A stretch of 64,000 nucleotides of DNA from Bacillota bacterium (GCA_023389295.1 JAEWEO010000198.1:1-64000); one strand, 5' to 3'; counted from the stretch's first letter, positions 16,265 through 25,403 are shown. Numbers and translations: made by a program. The notes: generated by a model from the sequence alone, not told the origin.

Positions 16265-17533
16265 ATGGTTTTGGTATATAACTATTTAATCGATAGCTTG
16301 CCTATACATAAAGATACGAAATATCCAATCAGTAAAAAGAATGAGCTTAAGAAGGTTTATAATGAGATTGTAAACCTTAGTAAAAACGCGCCTTTTTATA
16401 AGATAAACCTAACCAAAGAAAATCAGGAATATACCATTGGAATCAAAGAGGCGGCCCTTGCTCTAAAGTCAAAAATTATTGATTTAACTGATTCGGATTT
16501 ATCTGGATTTCAAAACAAAAGAGTCAAGGTAAGTGATGACAAAATTCTCTATGCAAATTTAACGAAGGATTCCTTGGAAGGACTTCCGGAAGCTATCAAA
16601 ATTGAAGTAAAGTCACTTGCAAAAGTTCAAATTAATCGAGGGAAAGAGATTTTATTAACCTCGCACGGCTTACCAAGTAAAGAATATCGGTTTTCTGCTA
16701 CGATTGGTGAGGAAGAATATCTTTTAAACTATAATCATGCGACAAGAATGGAAAATAAAGAGAGTCTGGAACAGATTGCAGATTTCTTAAACCAGTCCAT
16801 ACCCGGGATCCATGCGATAGTAGAACGTGGGAATACGAAAGAGTATGGTAGACTTGCTATAGCATCGGATATGTCCGGCAGATTTGGCGATCTAAAGTTT
16901 GAATTTGAAGATTTGGATGATAATCGATTTGGTGTAGTAGACTACTTTGGAATGAACCGTGTGGATCAGGAGGCTACCTATGCTCATTTTATTCTAAATG
17001 GTATAGATAAAAGGACAGCGACGAACACGTTTACACTTGAAAATCGTTTGAAGATTACTTTACAAAAGGAGGGAGTTGCTAATTTAAAGATAGTATCTGA
17101 CCATGAAAAAATACTTTCCTCCGTTAATTCCATTATGATTACCTACAATGAGATGATAAAGCTTGTTAAGGAACGATATCTGGAAGGGAAAGAATATAAA
17201 GTGAACCGCTTGATGGAAGAAATGAGAAGTCTGGAAGATGTTTATAAAGAAGAGTTATCCGCTTGTGGATGGATTGTATTAGAGGATGGTAGCCTAGAGC
17301 TGGAGGAATCACTTGGTATATTGGCAGCAGAAGATGGCGGTATGGAGAGTTTATTTACTCGTGAAAACGGATTCATTGCAAGGCTTCTAAAAAAAGCAGA
17401 AACCATTGCAATAAATCCGATGGAATATCTGGATAAAACAATTGTGACTTATCCAAACCATGAAAAAAGTAATTATCCTAATCCATATGTAACTTCCATA
17501 TATAGTGGGATGCTTTTTAATTCTTATTGTTAA
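16265..17533 (+). CDS. Orphan FliD-like (flagellar cap type) protein
   Basis: This 422-residue protein resembles flagellar hook-associated protein 2 (FliD) in its second half. NTFTLENRLKITLQKEG followed by VSSVN-like and ITYNEMIKLVKER segments fits the FliD C-terminal domain. The first part also fits: LKKVYNEIVNLSKNAPFYKI is followed by a part like the FliD filling domain. No flagellar genes are nearby, and the length is at the short end. Function is inferred only from these resemblances. Its stop codon overlaps that of the convergent AraC-type gene by four bases. Confidence 0.6.
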   Translation: MVLVYNYLIDSLPIHKDTKYPISKKNELKKVYNEIVNLSKNAPFYKINLTKENQEYTIGIKEAALALKSKIIDLTDSDLSGFQNKRVKVSDDKILYANLTKDSLEGLPEAIKIEVKSLAKVQINRGKEILLTSHGLPSKEYRFSATIGEEEYLLNYNHATRMENKESLEQIADFLNQSIPGIHAIVERGNTKEYGRLAIASDMSGRFGDLKFEFEDLDDNRFGVVDYFGMNRVDQEATYAHFILNGIDKRTATNTFTLENRLKITLQKEGVANLKIVSDHEKILSSVNSIMITYNEMIKLVKERYLEGKEYKVNRLMEEMRSLEDVYKEELSACGWIVLEDGSLELEESLGILAAEDGGMESLFTRENGFIARLLKKAETIAINPMEYLDKTIVTYPNHEKSNYPNPYVTSIYSGMLFNSYC

Positions 17534-18768
17534 GATGTGGAATTAGCCTTTACATATTCACTAGGGGTAATGCCGATTCTTTTCTTGAAAATTCGACTGA
17601 AGTAATTTGGATCCTTATAGCCTACCATAAAACATACTTCCTTAACGGTTAAATTTGAATTGGTTAATAATTCTTTTGCTTTTCTTACTCTAAGCATAGA
17701 TAACCAATCGATAAAATTAAAACCCGTAGTTTTCTTAATTAATTTACTAAAGTATTGTGGGCTTATATTCACATACTCTGCCATATCCTCTAAAGAGATA
17801 TCTTCGGAATAATGATTCTCAAGATATTCTTTCGTTGCCTTAACGATATGGTTAGAATAGTCTATGGTGCTTTGCGGCTTTTCATATTTAGTAATATACA
17901 TAAACATCTGGTATGCATAATCAATAATCGTATGATCACTATGGTTTGATAAATCCGTAGCAATCTTCATATAATCTAAAGGCTTGATCTCAGTAGTACT
18001 ATCTTGGCTGATGGCATAATTCATTAGTACAAGTATCTCTAATACCTTATTTCGTTTCATAGAATCATTTAAGGGTCTTACCCATTCCATTAACAATCCA
18101 AAATAATCAAAGGCATCAGATTTACGAAGTCGTACTGCATCAAAAAGACGCGTTTCCGTTACCATATAATCAAAGTTATGATTTACTTGTTCATTCAAGA
18201 CATCAAGATAAAAAACAATGGGAGCTGAATGGTAGTGAAAGAGGCAGGATAATGCGGAAGAAAAAGAAGAGTAGAGGGATTGCATACTCTGCATACTTCC
18301 AATTCCGGCGATTACATTTAAATAAAACTTCTTCTCAATACCCCCTATCAACTCATTACATAAGACGGTACTTTCCTCTCTTAATTGTGTCTCCGTAAGA
18401 AGATGATCTTCCGTAATTAAGATGCCTATTCGATTTGTTAGTAAAGGACTAACACAACATTTTTTCCTATTCAATATCTTTTTGATGGTTTGATATATAA
18501 GAAAATCATCTATGGATAAGGCGGCAGTAGATTCTTTGATTTCAAGAATGATTAGATAACCATGCTCCCCCAACTGCAACAATTTTTGAAAGTAAAAAAT
18601 CTCGTGGGGCAAACAGCTTCTGAAAAAGGTGGAAAACATAAAATTTTTCTCAAGGAAGTAGCGTTCATCGTCCATAAAATCGTTTATACTAGACGATAAA
18701 ATATCCTTTTGAAGACTATCCCAGAAATTTCTTTGATCTGATGTGATCTTCTGATTGTAAGAACTCAT
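17530..18768 (-). CDS. AraC-family transcription regulator
   Basis: The C-terminal 100 residues form the double helix-turn-helix of AraC proteins: ISLEDMAEYVNISPQYFSKL, and then the signature VKEVCFMVGYKDPNYFSRIF ending GITPSEYV. The first 300 residues are a poorly conserved sensor part without membrane segments, similar in size to YesN-like response regulators but without a visible receiver domain. It is convergent with the FliD-like gene and divergent from the secreted protease gene, so either may be a target. Confidence 0.88.
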   Translation of the reverse strand: MSSYNQKITSDQRNFWDSLQKDILSSSINDFMDDERYFLEKNFMFSTFFRSCLPHEIFYFQKLLQLGEHGYLIILEIKESTAALSIDDFLIYQTIKKILNRKKCCVSPLLTNRIGILITEDHLLTETQLREESTVLCNELIGGIEKKFYLNVIAGIGSMQSMQSLYSSFSSALSCLFHYHSAPIVFYLDVLNEQVNHNFDYMVTETRLFDAVRLRKSDAFDYFGLLMEWVRPLNDSMKRNKVLEILVLMNYAISQDSTTEIKPLDYMKIATDLSNHSDHTIIDYAYQMFMYITKYEKPQSTIDYSNHIVKATKEYLENHYSEDISLEDMAEYVNISPQYFSKLIKKTTGFNFIDWLSMLRVRKAKELLTNSNLTVKEVCFMVGYKDPNYFSRIFKKRIGITPSEYVKANSTS

Positions 18769-18987
18769 AATAACATCTCCTATTAGAGGGCGGATGACTA
18801 AATAAAAAAATAGTATGTGTAATTATACCATATGTTGGTCTAAAATGCACTACCAAAATATGCATAATACTCGTAATATGTCGTAATAGTTTGTTAAACT
18901 TAATTAATGATTTTGCCATATGATTGCCAATTCTAGTAGATAGGATTATCATGTAAAGACATAACATCAGACAGAATGGGGGTTCAA

Positions 18988-21192
18988 ATGATGAAGAAAA
19001 GTAGACAATTAAAGCTAATCATAGCAATCACCTTCACAATTCTGGCAATGATAACGTTTTATAAAGGTGCATCTGTAACAAAACAGCAGATGCTATATGA
19101 TAAATCAAATGGCGAAATAGTCGTAGTCTTTCACGAAGAATTAACAGATAGTAGTATTAATTCTTTCATGGAGAAATACAAACCCTATGCTAATATTGAT
19201 AAACTTATTGGAGATTATGCTCTTATTTCGGTTAATGAGGCATCAAACTATGAGACGGTTCTAAGAAGCCTAAAGGAAGATGCATTGGTAAATACGGCTC
19301 AGGCAAATAGTCGAGTTCGTATTATGAGTAGCACGAATGATCCTTATTCAGATACACAGTGGTACATAGACAACTCGGGTCAATATATTACCATATCCAA
19401 AGGACTAAAACGTAAAGTATCTTCTTATGAAGATGTTGATATGGATGTATCCGAAGCATGGGATTACATGGCACAGACAAAAGCAGCGACCAAAGAGGTT
19501 GTCATTGCTGTTATAGATACCGGTATTGATTATAAGCATCCGGAGTTAGCTGATCATATGTGGATAAACGAAGGGGAGATACCCGGAGATAATATCGATA
19601 ATGATAATAATGGCTATGTAGATGATATCTATGGATGGGATTTTTATAATAATGATGCTACCATCTGCCATTATAATAGCAATGATAAGGCTTCTGATAA
19701 GGATAATGATAATCATGGTACCCACGTAGCCGGAGTTATAGCTGCCTTGGCTAATAATAAGCTCGGAATAGCAGGAATTGCTTCTAATGTAAACGTGAAA
19801 ATCATGTCGTTAAAGATTAATGGTGGTAGTAAAGGAGAAGGTAATTTAAATAGTGCAATCGAGGCAATCAAATATGCAACCATGATGGGAGCGGATATCT
19901 GTAATCTAAGTTGGGGTACTGATGTGTATTTGGAAGGTCTTGAGGAGATTATGAGAGAATCTAATATGTTATTTGTTACAGCGGCCGGTAATACCGGTGA
20001 TGATAACGATATTAATCCCGTGTATCCTGCAAGTTTTACTATGGATAATCTGATTTCGGTAACCTTTGTTGATAGTAACGGGATGCTAACAGGACTCTCG
20101 AATTATGGACTTGATAGTGTTGACTTGGCAGCACCGGGAACTGATATTTACAGTACCATTGTAGGTGGCTATGGCAACATGAGTGGTTCCTCCATGGCAG
20201 CACCTCAGGTATCGGCAGTTGCTGCGATGCTTTATGCACAGAAGGATCATCTCTATGCGGCTAACGTAAAGGATATTATCACCTTGAATATTAAGGAACT
20301 GGAAGGTTTGGAGAATTATATGATTCATGGTGGAATTCCAAGTGCGTATAAAGCGGTTGTGGCAACGGATCTACTAATTCAGGATAAATCGGCACCGGTA
20401 CTAACTCTTAGTAGTTCATTTGACAAGGCACAGATGACGGTATCTGTAAAAGTGAAGGACTCCGGAGATTCACAGGTAAGAGTAGTAAAATGGATCTACG
20501 GATCCAAAACAATAGAAGATTTTAAAAAGGGAATGAATGGAACGACCGTAAAAAACGGTAAAGTAAATCTATCAAAGGCAGGAAAGTATACCTTCTATGC
20601 AGTAGATTATGCTGGTAATGAGACGGCTAAGGTATATGATGTAAAAGAGGATAAAGAAGCACCAAAGATTGTTACAACCTTTACGGTGTCTTCCAATTAT
20701 AAAACAAGAACAGTTACCGTACTGGCATCGGATAAGCAAAGTGGTGTTAAGCGTGTAAAATATATGGAAGGTGTAAAGCGTGCAGAAGATTTTCTTCCTG
20801 CAAAGGCAGGTATTACAGTAACAGTTAAGGATGGCAAAGGTACCTTTAAGGTAAAGAAAGACGGAGTCTATACGATCTTTGCAGCTGATAATCGAGGCAA
20901 TATCACAGCTAGACCGATTATTGTAAAAACGGTAAAAATAACAGAATTCAAATTCCTTAGCGAAGATATTACCATAGAAGTGGAAGGGATTTTTCAACTA
21001 AGATCCTATGTAAAGCCCACAGCATATACGGATAAAATAACCTATACTAGTTCGAATGAAAAAGTAGCCATTGTCTCATCCACCGGTAAGATTACTGCAA
21101 TCTCAAAAGGTACTGTATATATTACAGCGAAGACGGCAAGTGGGTTAAGTTCAAAATGTAAGGTGAAGGTTATCCCAAAGAAAAAAGAATAG
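18988..21192 (+). CDS. Exported subtilisin-like (S8) serine protease
   Basis: An N-terminal signal or anchor segment (KLIIAITFTILAMITFY) is followed by a propeptide-like region. The S8 catalytic domain comes next, with Asp177 (VIDTGID), His243 (NHGTHVAG), oxyanion Asn335 (AAGNTG) and Ser402 (GSSMAAP). The C-terminal 270 residues hold two similar Ig-like repeats, each with a FYAVDYAGN/IFAADNRGN motif, and a final Big_2-type domain (TSSNEKVAIVSSTGKITAISKG) that may bind the cell surface. I start at ATG 18988 because GGGGG lies just before it; an upstream ATG at 18976 overlaps that site. It may degrade extracellular protein or act on envelope proteins. Confidence 0.92.
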   Translation: MMKKSRQLKLIIAITFTILAMITFYKGASVTKQQMLYDKSNGEIVVVFHEELTDSSINSFMEKYKPYANIDKLIGDYALISVNEASNYETVLRSLKEDALVNTAQANSRVRIMSSTNDPYSDTQWYIDNSGQYITISKGLKRKVSSYEDVDMDVSEAWDYMAQTKAATKEVVIAVIDTGIDYKHPELADHMWINEGEIPGDNIDNDNNGYVDDIYGWDFYNNDATICHYNSNDKASDKDNDNHGTHVAGVIAALANNKLGIAGIASNVNVKIMSLKINGGSKGEGNLNSAIEAIKYATMMGADICNLSWGTDVYLEGLEEIMRESNMLFVTAAGNTGDDNDINPVYPASFTMDNLISVTFVDSNGMLTGLSNYGLDSVDLAAPGTDIYSTIVGGYGNMSGSSMAAPQVSAVAAMLYAQKDHLYAANVKDIITLNIKELEGLENYMIHGGIPSAYKAVVATDLLIQDKSAPVLTLSSSFDKAQMTVSVKVKDSGDSQVRVVKWIYGSKTIEDFKKGMNGTTVKNGKVNLSKAGKYTFYAVDYAGNETAKVYDVKEDKEAPKIVTTFTVSSNYKTRTVTVLASDKQSGVKRVKYMEGVKRAEDFLPAKAGITVTVKDGKGTFKVKKDGVYTIFAADNRGNITARPIIVKTVKITEFKFLSEDITIEVEGIFQLRSYVKPTAYTDKITYTSSNEKVAIVSSTGKITAISKGTVYITAKTASGLSSKCKVKVIPKKKE

Positions 21193-21237
21193 GGAACAGC
21201 AAGATAATTATGAAAAGGAAACTTAAACATTAGAAAG

Positions 21238-21300
21238 GGTGTTAATTAGAAGTTTTTAGAAAGAATTTATTTTTTAAAAATGTAAATGCTAATTAACACC
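21238..21300. repeat. Inverted repeat after the protease gene
   Basis: GGTGTTAATTAG (21238-21249) pairs perfectly with CTAATTAACACC (21289-21300) over a 39-base loop. There is no T run, so it is not a standard terminator. It may still end or protect the protease transcript. Confidence 0.5.
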
Positions 21301-21396
21301 TTTACAATGATAGAACATTGAAGTACAATGAGTTTAGATAAAATAATTATAATGAGATAAGCAAATAGCTTCTAGAATTGTCTGTGTAAAAAAATG

Positions 21397-21425
21397 TTGA
21401 CGTACAAACTTGGGTATGATATATT
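21397..21425 (+). promoter_or_regulatory. Promoter for rpmG-secE-nusG
   Basis: TTGACG (21397-21402), a 17-base spacer and TATATT (21420-21425) give a start near 21432 and a leader of about 135 bases before rpmG. The leader contains GAGGGC followed by nine T and a possible 12-codon frame. Confidence 0.65.
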
Positions 21426-21455
21426 AAGAAAGCGAAGAAAGAGGGCTTTTTTTTT

Positions 21456-21494
21456 ATGCCTAAAAAATGGTTCTCTAGCAAACTAAGCGAATAA
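21456..21494 (+). CDS. Possible 12-codon leader peptide before rpmG
   Basis: ATG 21456 opens a short frame reading MPKKWFSSKLSE, with GAGGG about ten bases upstream across a T run. It lies wholly inside the transcribed leader. It may be chance; no conserved family is known to me. Confidence 0.2.
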   Translation: MPKKWFSSKLSE

Positions 21495-21566
21495 GTCACA
21501 CTGAATCATTACCAGTAGGTCAATGTGACAGTAAACTTGCGCAACAAGAAATCGGAGGTGGATATT

Positions 21567-21716
21567 GTGCGCGTAAAAATTACACTTGCATGTACAGATT
21601 GCAAACAACGCAATTACAACATGACAAAGGAAAAGAAGACTCATCCAGACAGAATGGAAACAAAGAAATATTGTAAATTCTGTAGAAGCCACACATTGCA
21701 CAAAGAAACGAAATAA
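21567..21716 (+). CDS. rpmG: Ribosomal protein L33 (zinc type)
   Basis: L33 sits on the large subunit near the E site. The 49-residue protein has CTDC and CKFC pairs, making it the zinc-binding (C+) form. The start is GTG 21567, directly after GGAGGTGG at a six-base gap. An open frame extends upstream to 21525 but has no site. secE and nusG follow closely, the usual clostridial arrangement. Confidence 0.95.
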   Translation: MRVKITLACTDCKQRNYNMTKEKKTHPDRMETKKYCKFCRSHTLHKETK

Positions 21717-21740
21717 TTATATCTGAAAGGAAGAGAAGAC

Positions 21741-21950
21741 ATGGGAGAGATGGCTAATACTACAACCGAGAAGGCTCCAAAGAGAAGCTGGTTCAAGGGG
21801 ATTAAGTCCGAGTTCAAGAAAATCGTTTGGCCGGATAAAGAGTATCTTGCGAAACAAGCAGTTGCTGTCATATCAGTTACCATTGTTTTAGGAATAGTTA
21901 TTTACGTATTGGACTATGCAATCGAACAAGGTATTGCTTTCTTATTATAG
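21741..21950 (+). CDS. secE: Preprotein translocase subunit SecE
   Basis: SecE is a clamp of the SecYEG channel. The 69-residue protein has the conserved amphipathic stretch GIKSEFKKIVWPDKEYLAKQ followed by a single membrane helix (AVISVTIVLGIVIYVLDYAI), as in single-span bacterial SecE. It lies between rpmG and nusG with short gaps. Confidence 0.95.
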   Translation: MGEMANTTTEKAPKRSWFKGIKSEFKKIVWPDKEYLAKQAVAVISVTIVLGIVIYVLDYAIEQGIAFLL

Positions 21951-21965
21951 GATAAGGGTGAGGAT

Positions 21966-22487
21966 ATGTCAGAAGCAAATTGGTATGTTGTTCACACCTA
22001 TTCTGGGTATGAGAACAAAGTAAAAGCGAACATCGAAAAGACAATCGAAAACAGAAAGCTGCAGGATCAGATCTTAGAAGTATCTGTACCGATGCAAGAC
22101 GTCATTGAAGTGAAAAACGGCGTTAAGAAACGTGTTCAAAAGAAGATGTTTCCCGGTTATGTACTGCTCCATATGGTTATGAATGATGACGTATGGTATG
22201 TAGTTCGTAATACCAGAGGAGTAACAGGCTTTGTAGGACCCGATTCAAAACAACCGGTTCCTTTGACTGAAACAGAAATGCAAAGCATGGGAATTAAGAA
22301 TGATGAAGTGTCCCTTGATTTTGAGATTGGTGATACTGTAACTGTAATCGCCGGTGTATGGGAGAATACTACAGGTCTAATCAGACAAATCAATGAACAC
22401 AAGCAGACAATTACCATTAGCGTGGATATGTTTGGACGTGAAACACCCGTTGAGATTGGTTTTGGCGAAGTAAAAGTTCGTAGGTAA
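21966..22487 (+). CDS. nusG: Transcription termination/antitermination protein NusG
   Basis: NusG binds the clamp of RNA polymerase and links it to Rho or to the ribosome. The NGN domain (WYVVHTYSGYENKVKANIE... MFPGYVLLHM) covers residues 1-110. The KOW domain (IGDTVTVIAGVWENTTGLI) is at the C-terminus. The length of 173 is normal. It is 15 bases after secE and followed by the rplK leader. Confidence 0.96.
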   Translation: MSEANWYVVHTYSGYENKVKANIEKTIENRKLQDQILEVSVPMQDVIEVKNGVKKRVQKKMFPGYVLLHMVMNDDVWYVVRNTRGVTGFVGPDSKQPVPLTETEMQSMGIKNDEVSLDFEIGDTVTVIAGVWENTTGLIRQINEHKQTITISVDMFGRETPVEIGFGEVKVRR

Positions 22488-22596
22488 CAAAATAGCATCT
22501 AAGTCATTAACATGATTTTATTTGCTAAGATATCTTGTTGGTTTCAATTGTGCAAGAAATATCGTGAATGCAATGGAAAAGTGGAAAACACTTTAC

Positions 22597-22720
22597 AAGT
22601 GAGTTATAGGCATAATTCACTTGGCGACACCGTCATTTGTTGACGGAATAGATGTGATTTACATCTATGGTTCTTTACGTGGGAGGGGAATTCCCGCAAA
22701 CACCACATTATCAGGAGGTA
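22597..22720 (+). ncRNA. Structured leader of rplK, possible L1-binding element
   Basis: An 11-bp stem with a four-base loop (22597-22607 with 22612-22622, one G-U) is followed by CCGTCA/TGACGG and AGATGT/ACATCT hairpins. Then come GTGGGAGG and a closing CCAC just before the rplK ribosome site. A second GTGGGAGG...CCAC lies before rplA. In other bacteria L1 represses its own operon by binding such a leader, so an L1 operator is plausible. This is inference. Confidence 0.45.
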
Positions 22721-22727
22721 TGCTATC

Positions 22728-23153
22728 ATGGCAAAAAAAGTAACAGGTTATATCAAATTACAGATCCCCGCTGGCAAGGCTACACCGGCTCCCCCGGTTG
22801 GACCCGCACTCGGTCAGCATGGTGTGAACATTGTACAGTTCACAAAGGAATTTAATGCAAGAACAGCAGATCAGGATGGAATTATTACTCCAGTAGTTAT
22901 TACTGTATATGCAGATAGAAGCTTCAGCTTCGTAACAAAGACTCCTCCGGCAGCAGTTTTAATTAAGAAAGCACTTAATCTGAAATCCGGTTCCGCTGCT
23001 CCTAACAAGACTAAGGTAGCTAAACTTAGCCAAGCAGAACTCAGAAAGATCGCTGAGCTTAAAATGCCTGATTTAAATGCAGCTAGCGTAGAAGCAGCTA
23101 TGAGCATGGTTGCTGGAACAGCTAGAAGTATGGGCGTTACAATCGAAGACTAA
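22728..23153 (+). CDS. rplK: Ribosomal protein L11
   Basis: L11 forms the GTPase-associated centre with 23S rRNA and L10-L12. The N-terminal [19 protein letters not shown] region, rich in proline and a target of thiopeptides, and the C-terminal rRNA-binding domain ending GTARSMG are both intact. The length is 141. AGGAGG stands nine bases before ATG 22728. Confidence 0.97.
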   Translation: MAKKVTGYIKLQIPAGKATPAPPVGPALGQHGVNIVQFTKEFNARTADQDGIITPVVITVYADRSFSFVTKTPPAAVLIKKALNLKSGSAAPNKTKVAKLSQAELRKIAELKMPDLNAASVEAAMSMVAGTARSMGVTIED

Positions 23154-23204
23154 TAAAGAATGCAACAGCATAGTTGAAAGATATTATGCGATTTAGAATC
23201 TAAT

Positions 23205-23310
23205 AACGTGGGAGGAAATGCCAAGGTAAATATCCATTGGCAGCAGAATTATAGTTCTTCTGTTATAAACTGAATGAAGTGTTCTGCTTTCTTCCGATAA
23301 AACCACTAGG
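23205..23310 (+). ncRNA. Structured leader of rplA, possible second L1-binding element
   Basis: The rplK-rplA spacer contains ACGTGGGAGG near 23207, an internal CCAAGG...CCATTGG pairing, and CCAC right before the rplA ribosome site. It shares the GTGGGAGG...CCAC frame with the rplK leader. Confidence 0.4.
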
Positions 23311-23321
23311 AGGTTTATAGA

Positions 23322-24014
23322 ATGAAAAGAGGAAAGAAATATACAGATTCTGCAAAGTTAATTGACAGATCCGTTCAATACGATGCAGGAGAAGCTATTG
23401 CTTTAGTTAAAAAAGCGGCAGTAGCGAAATTTGATGAAACAATCGAAGCTCACATCAGACTTGGTGTTGACGGTCGTCATGCTGATCAACAGGTTCGTGG
23501 TGCGGTAGTATTACCTCACGGAACCGGTAAGACAGTACGTGTACTTGTATTTGCAAAAGGTGATAAAGCAAATGAAGCTTTAGCAGCTGGTGCAGATTTC
23601 GTAGGTGCAGAGGACTTAATTCCTAAGATTCAGAATGAAAACTGGTTTGAATTCGATGTAGTAGTAGCAACACCTGACATGATGGGTGTAGTTGGTCGTT
23701 TGGGACGTGTTCTTGGACCTAAGGGCTTAATGCCAAACCCTAAAGCTGGTACTGTTACTATGGACGTTACTAAGGCTGTTAACGACATTAAAGCTGGTAA
23801 GATTGAATACAGATTGGATAAGACAAACATTATCCACGTTCCGCTTGGTAAAGCTTCCTTTACTGAGGAAATGTTAAATGATAACTTCCAGACTTTAATT
23901 GGTGCTGTAGTTAAAGCGAAGCCCTCCGCAGCAAAGGGACAATATTTAAGAAGCGTAACCTTAGCTTCCACAATGGGTCCTGGCGTGAAGCTTAATACAG
24001 CTAAGTTAGGCTAA
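23322..24014 (+). CDS. rplA: Ribosomal protein L1
   Basis: L1 forms the mobile stalk at the E site and often represses its own operon. The 230-residue protein has the conserved [34 protein letters not shown] and GKIEYRLDK segments. AGGAGG precedes ATG 23322. It follows rplK after a 168-base structured spacer. Confidence 0.97.
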   Translation: MKRGKKYTDSAKLIDRSVQYDAGEAIALVKKAAVAKFDETIEAHIRLGVDGRHADQQVRGAVVLPHGTGKTVRVLVFAKGDKANEALAAGADFVGAEDLIPKIQNENWFEFDVVVATPDMMGVVGRLGRVLGPKGLMPNPKAGTVTMDVTKAVNDIKAGKIEYRLDKTNIIHVPLGKASFTEEMLNDNFQTLIGAVVKAKPSAAKGQYLRSVTLASTMGPGVKLNTAKLG

Positions 24015-24052
24015 GTAGAAGTAATAAAACCGAATAAATAACAAAATAGGGA

Positions 24053-24082
24053 TTGACATGTCTCCAAAAGTAATGTTATAAT
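24053..24082 (+). promoter_or_regulatory. Promoter for rplJ-rplL
   Basis: TTGACA (24053-24058) and TATAAT (24077-24082) are both consensus, with an 18-base spacer. The transcript would begin near 24089, at the start of the L10 leader. Confidence 0.8.
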
Positions 24083-24089
24083 CCCATTT

Positions 24090-24216
24090 GTGAATAGAAC
24101 TGCCGAAGACAGTAGGTGCCGTAAGGCATAAGGTGAAAACGCCTACCGAGGAAAAGTTGATTTAAATCTTATTGATTTTATTGACCTCTTTCTGCTTTGG
24201 CAGGAAGAGGTTTTTT
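24090..24216 (+). ncRNA. L10 leader (rplJ autoregulatory element)
   Basis: The sequence ACTGCCGAAGACAGTAGGTGC, continuing to GCCTACCGAGG, is the typical L10 leader, which binds the L10-L12 complex. It ends in an intrinsic terminator: ACCTCTTTCTGC (24184-24195) pairs with GCAGGAAGAGGT (24200-24211), followed by six T. Excess L10-L12 would favour termination before rplJ. Confidence 0.85.
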
Positions 24217-24312
24217 GTATCCTATGAAACCTCGTTTTGAAGTCTAGATAGGATACAGCAAAAAGGTTGCCGGATATCCGCAGTCTATATAAGATACAAG
24301 GAGGTGTACGTA

Positions 24313-24798
24313 ATGGCAAAAGTTGAATTAAAACAACCCGTTGTTGAAGAAATTAAGGGCTATGTAGCAGACGCGAAAGCAGCTGTATTAGTTGACTACC
24401 GTGGTTTGACCGTTGCTCAAGATACTGAGCTTCGTAAAAAGTTAAGAGAAGCTGGTGTAGTATATAAAGTATACAAGAACACAATGCTTAACTTTGCATT
24501 TAAAGGAACAGAATTTGAAGCGTTGTCAAAGGATTTAAATGGTCCTTCTGCTATTGCTTTCGGTATGGAGGATGCAACAGCTCCTGCAAGAATATTACTT
24601 GAATGCACAAAGACAATGCCTAAGTTAGAGTTTAAATCAGGTGTTGTTGAAGGAACTTACTATGATGCGAAGGGAATTCAGGTTATCGCAACTATTCCTT
24701 CAAGAGAAGTTCTTATTTCCAAGTTACTTGGAAGCTTACAGTCACCGATTGCAAACTTTGCTCGTGTTATTAAACAAATCGCTGAGAAGCAGGCTTAA
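24313..24798 (+). CDS. rplJ: Ribosomal protein L10
   Basis: L10 anchors L7/L12 dimers to the stalk base. The conserved N-terminal rRNA-binding part (AAVLVDYRGLTVAQ... LRKKLREAG, YKNTMLNFA) and the C-terminal helix that binds L12 (SREVLISKLLGSLQSPI) are present. I choose ATG 24313 after AGGAGGTG rather than GTG 24304, which overlaps that site. The last 24 bases of the gene are repeated twice downstream. Confidence 0.96.
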   Translation: MAKVELKQPVVEEIKGYVADAKAAVLVDYRGLTVAQDTELRKKLREAGVVYKVYKNTMLNFAFKGTEFEALSKDLNGPSAIAFGMEDATAPARILLECTKTMPKLEFKSGVVEGTYYDAKGIQVIATIPSREVLISKLLGSLQSPIANFARVIKQIAEKQA

Positions 24799-24894
24799 TT
24801 ACAGCTACTGAGATTTGTTTTGCAAATCGCTGAGAAACAAGCTTAATTACAGCTACTGAGATTTGTTCCACAAATCGCTGAGAAACAAGCTTAA
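24775..24894 (+). repeat. 48-bp tandem repeat, 2.5 copies, including the end of rplJ
   Basis: Units start at 24775, 24823 and 24871 (the last partial, 24 bases). Each begins CAAATCGCTGAGAAVCARGCTT. The first unit contains the final codons and stop of rplJ, so later copies repeat a gene end plus 26 bases of spacer. GATTTG and CAAATC at each junction can pair across five or so bases. Confidence 0.9.
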
Positions 24895-25014
24895 CATCAT
24901 CAGTATTAATAACAGAACAGCTTGCTATGGTAAGCAATTATGAAACGTGATATTTTATGGGAACGCAATTAACCCGATATAAACAAAACAATATTTTAAT
25001 GGAGGTAAATCGTA

Positions 25015-25380
25015 ATGACAACTCAAGAATTTATCGAGGCAATTAAGGGCCTTACAGTATTAGAATTAAATGATTTAGTAAAAGCATGTGAAGAAGAATT
25101 TGGTGTATCCGCAGCAGCAGGTGTTGTAGTAGCAGGTCCTGCAGCAGGTGGTGCTGAAGAAGAAGAGAAGACAGAGTTCAATATCGAATTAACTGAAGCT
25201 GGCCCTAACAAGGTTAAGGTTATCAAAGTTGTTCGTGAAGTAACTGGTTTAGGCTTAAAAGAAGCTAAAGATCTTGTAGATGGCGCTCCTAAGGTAGTTA
25301 AAGAAGGCGCAAGCAAGGCTGAAGCTGAAGAAGTTAAGGCTAAGTTAGAAGCAGAAGGCGCTAAGGTTACTTTAAAGTAA
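25015..25380 (+). CDS. rplL: Ribosomal protein L7/L12
   Basis: The stalk protein recruits translation factors. The N-terminal dimerisation part, the alanine/glycine/glutamate hinge ([16 protein letters not shown]) and the C-terminal domain ([26 protein letters not shown]) are in order, 121 residues in total. GGAGG precedes the ATG. A strong terminator follows. Confidence 0.97.
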   Translation: MTTQEFIEAIKGLTVLELNDLVKACEEEFGVSAAAGVVVAGPAAGGAEEEEKTEFNIELTEAGPNKVKVIKVVREVTGLGLKEAKDLVDGAPKVVKEGASKAEAEEVKAKLEAEGAKVTLK

Positions 25381-25403
25381 TTTCAGTCCCTAGATTGACT
25401 ATG

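Noticed and set aside
21193..21566. tRNA gene before rpmG-secE, as in some clostridia
   Set aside because: No cloverleaf or TTC/GGTTCGA-type arm was found in this stretch.
24090..24216. Unknown riboswitch before rplJ
   Set aside because: The sequence fits the known L10 leader with its terminator.
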